From Sulfoacidibacillus ferrooxidans (lineage in GTDB: Bacteria > Bacillota > Bacilli > Alicyclobacillales > SLC66): a DNA stretch of 64,000 nt. A program made the position numbers and the translations under genes. A model generated the notes under the pieces. It made no database searches. It was not told the origin of the DNA and was given only the letters and a program-made list of their open reading frames with translations. The DNA lies in NCBI RefSeq assembly GCF_022606465.1, contig NZ_JALBUF010000001.1:1-64000 (forward strand), given 5' to 3'. This document shows, piece by piece, positions 62,518-64,000 of the stretch; the first letter of the stretch is position 1, and the number at the start of each line of letters is the position of its first letter.

Positions 62518-63054
62518 CTATGTCACTCCCCTTCCTCTCTTTCGCTTCCGTGTGCGTTTCGATTTTGGAATAGGGGGCCGACCTGATTTTTTTATCTTTC
62601 CTCCCGTTTTGATAAGACCAAAATGTTTCATGGTCATCGTTTCATATTGGTTAAGAATCGATGCAGGTACACCTGGTAGATTGGCAACAGAAGGCTTACT
62701 GCCAAAAGGTGGGCCTGCCACTACGATTGAAAAACGATGAGAGGTTACATAGATCCCTGTCGTCCCAAACACTTGTGCAATTAGCAGCACCGCAGTAATC
62801 ACCTCAAGACCATCCATCACAAAAGCGGCACCCGTAGTGGTGGTGGTAATTTCCGTGGCTCCTATGATCGGTCCTGAAAAAGAGAGCATAAATCCTTCCG
62901 GTACAACAAACATACCCACAGGCTGTAATTGACCCGTTAAAATCAGTGCTGCTGTAAGTAAATCAATCCCATAGTGTATTGACTTTACTGCGAGAAATCG
63001 GGAATACAGGTCTACTTTCGTCCCCTTAGTAAACGATCGTATCCATTCATTCAA
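62518..63054 (-). CDS. hypothetical membrane protein with basic tail
   Basis: 178 residues, TTG start preceded by GGGAGGGGGG. Hydrophobic segments (ALILTGQLQPVGMFVV, FMLSFSGPIIGATEI, VITAVLLIAQVFG) are followed by a Gly/Pro-rich part and a strongly basic end (KKSGRPPIPKSKRTRKRKRGRG), as in proteins that bind nucleic acid or acidic polymers. It probably forms an operon with the 48-residue protein downstream. I do not recognise it; a spore-coat or germination role would fit the neighbourhood but is not shown. Confidence 0.6.
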   Translation of the reverse strand: MNEWIRSFTKGTKVDLYSRFLAVKSIHYGIDLLTAALILTGQLQPVGMFVVPEGFMLSFSGPIIGATEITTTTTGAAFVMDGLEVITAVLLIAQVFGTTGIYVTSHRFSIVVAGPPFGSKPSVANLPGVPASILNQYETMTMKHFGLIKTGGKIKKSGRPPIPKSKRTRKRKRGRGVT

Positions 63055-63250
63055 AGTCCCCCCTCCCTTAACCAACAAACAACGTGATGATCATTGACAC
63101 GTCAAACTATTCTATGCGCTTTTGTCCGAAATGGTATGGTGGTGTGCGGATGTCCTATTTTTTCCCATGCCTTATACATAGCTCAACCACAAATTGGGGA
63201 ACGATAACATGTATAAGACGAGAAGTACATTCTCACGAGGAGGGCGCACA

Positions 63251-64000
63251 GTGGGCTTTATTAAAGGTACACTCGACTGGATAGTAGATTTAGCTGAGCG
63301 TGATACAACATACCGCACCCGCTTTAGCTTAAGTCCCTCTGCGACTCACCGCGAGGGTGTTCAAAACACAGACGAACAACAGGCGAACCAACAACAACAG
63401 GCTAATCAGCAACCACAAGCTAACCAGCAACCACAAGCTAACCAGCAACCACAAGCTAACCAGCAACCACAAGCAAGCCAGCAGCAACAAGCTAACCAGC
63501 AACAACAGGCTAACCAGCAACAACAAGCTAACAAGCAACAACAGGCTAATCAGCAACAACAAGCTAACCAGACTGTATCCATTAACGATATTAAGCGCAT
63601 GAGCATCATCCAAAGGCGAGAAAAACAAGTGGGCGAAGAGCGTGGGTCAAATGAAAATATTATGCGTCATCTTGATGATGATGTGAAAACCCACTATCTA
63701 CCACTCACTTTTTCTGAGCAAGTTGAATATTTACAACGGCTTTTACACTATCCACGCAACGGCGATATACAATTTGTTACCCATTATACGAAAGCGCATC
63801 AAAAAGTCGTTACTGTTTTTTCGCAAGTTGCCATCGATACGAAAGAATTCGAAAACTTCATTCTTACTACTGTCGTCAACATAGATTTCGAACTACATCG
63901 CATGGAAGATCTATCGGAGCGCTTACCTGCACGCAACTATGCCCTTGTGGACAATGTTCACACACTCGCAAACGCAGTCATCGAAGGTAACGTTATTATT
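63251..64000 (+). CDS. GerA-family germination receptor A subunit (5' part)
   Basis: The frame runs off the right edge. GTG at 63251 follows GAGGAGGG; an in-frame ATG at 63209 with GGGGA is the alternative. After about 45 residues comes a Gln/Asn/Ala-rich hexapeptide array (63383-63571), then a soluble part (DDDVKTHYLPLTFSEQVEYLQRLLHYPRNGDIQF) and, near the edge, SERLPARNYALVDNVHTLANAVIEGNVII, which looks like the start of the GerAA family (an ILxG-type strand). Q-rich repeats before the A-subunit domain are known from B. cereus GerI-type proteins. The family call rests on this limited part. Confidence 0.6.
   Translation, partial: MGFIKGTLDWIVDLAERDTTYRTRFSLSPSATHREGVQNTDEQQANQQQQANQQPQANQQPQANQQPQANQQPQASQQQQANQQQQANQQQQANKQQQANQQQQANQTVSINDIKRMSIIQRREKQVGEERGSNENIMRHLDDDVKTHYLPLTFSEQVEYLQRLLHYPRNGDIQFVTHYTKAHQKVVTVFSQVAIDTKEFENFILTTVVNIDFELHRMEDLSERLPARNYALVDNVHTLANAVIEGNVII
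63383..63571 (+). repeat. 18-bp tandem repeat coding for ANQQ(P/Q)Q units
   Basis: About ten 18-base units, mostly GCTAACCAGCAACCACAA or a variant with CAACAG, each coding for six residues ANQQPQ or ANQQQQ. The central units are almost identical, suggesting recent slippage or unequal exchange. Confidence 0.9.

Noticed and set aside
63383-63571. CRISPR-like array
   Set aside because: Units are contiguous 18-mers with no spacers and keep one coding frame, so they are an amino-acid repeat.
63329-63628. Leu-rich minus-strand ORF and the Asn/Lys/His-rich plus-strand ORF at 63357-63602
   Set aside because: Both are shadows of the 18-bp tandem repeat in the GerA-like gene; the frame without stops is the one with a ribosome-binding site and non-repetitive flanks.
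1-64000. Insertion sequences, prophage or integrated plasmid genes
   Set aside because: No transposase, integrase, phage structural or replication protein was found, and no target-site duplications were noticed at the tRNA clusters.

Overview
The window reads as chromosome of an endospore-forming Bacillota of the Bacillales type, with moderate GC. The support is direct: a Gram-positive dcw (division and cell-wall) cluster carrying both a spoVD-like and a pbpB-like gene with PASTA domains, mraZ, the bacillithiol gene bshC, a prespore regulator of the RsfA/YlbO family, GerA-family germination genes, ComFB, and an MurE with the meso-DAP motif. An acidophilic Alicyclobacillaceae-like host is possible, but I cannot fix the genus.

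Layout. 1-17.3 kb is the dcw cluster, all on the minus strand: mraZ, rsmH, ftsL, pbpB, spoVD, murE, murF, mraY, murD, ftsW/spoVE, murB, murA, divIB and two DUF881 genes. bshC lies upstream behind its own terminator. murG and murC are not in the block. 19-22 kb holds comFB, a catalytically dead P-type-ATPase-like protein and two small membrane-anchored proteins. 22-27 kb is a five-gene leucine/acyl-CoA catabolic operon like yngE-F-G-HB-HA. 27-41 kb is a mixed block: an SDR, typA, gerAC, ylbP-like GNAT, sodA, rsfA, a MidA-type methyltransferase, clpP, several small DUF proteins, a hydrolase, gerAB and a three-tRNA cluster. 41-44 kb is trpG-trpE behind a structured leader, followed by an eight-tRNA cluster.

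45-49.2 kb is the most interesting part, a sulfur/persulfide-type stress locus. It has three rhodanese-domain proteins, two CstR-like repressors, a methyltransferase, a half-size thioredoxin-reductase-like flavoprotein and a two-domain thioredoxin-fold protein. The second active site of that last protein reads TGA-Pro-Tyr-Cys, where Cys-Pro-Tyr-Cys is expected. The reading frame continues to a normal stop, and a small GC-rich hairpin follows the TGA at the distance expected of a bacterial SECIS element. I read it as a probable selenoprotein. CstR-type palindromes sit in the promoters of the rhodanese operon and of the flavoprotein.

49-64 kb is accessory and housekeeping: a DHA2 drug efflux pump coupled to a PadR regulator, small hypotheticals, lysA, a DUF2231 membrane protein, an SDR whose catalytic Tyr is His, a secreted deacetylase-like protein paired with a cation/proton antiporter, moeA, a glycosyltransferase, acpS, two small membrane proteins, and at the right edge the start of a GerA-type germination receptor subunit with Gln/Asn/Ala-rich hexapeptide repeats.

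No insertion sequence, prophage or CRISPR array was seen. All functions are inferred from sequence patterns only.
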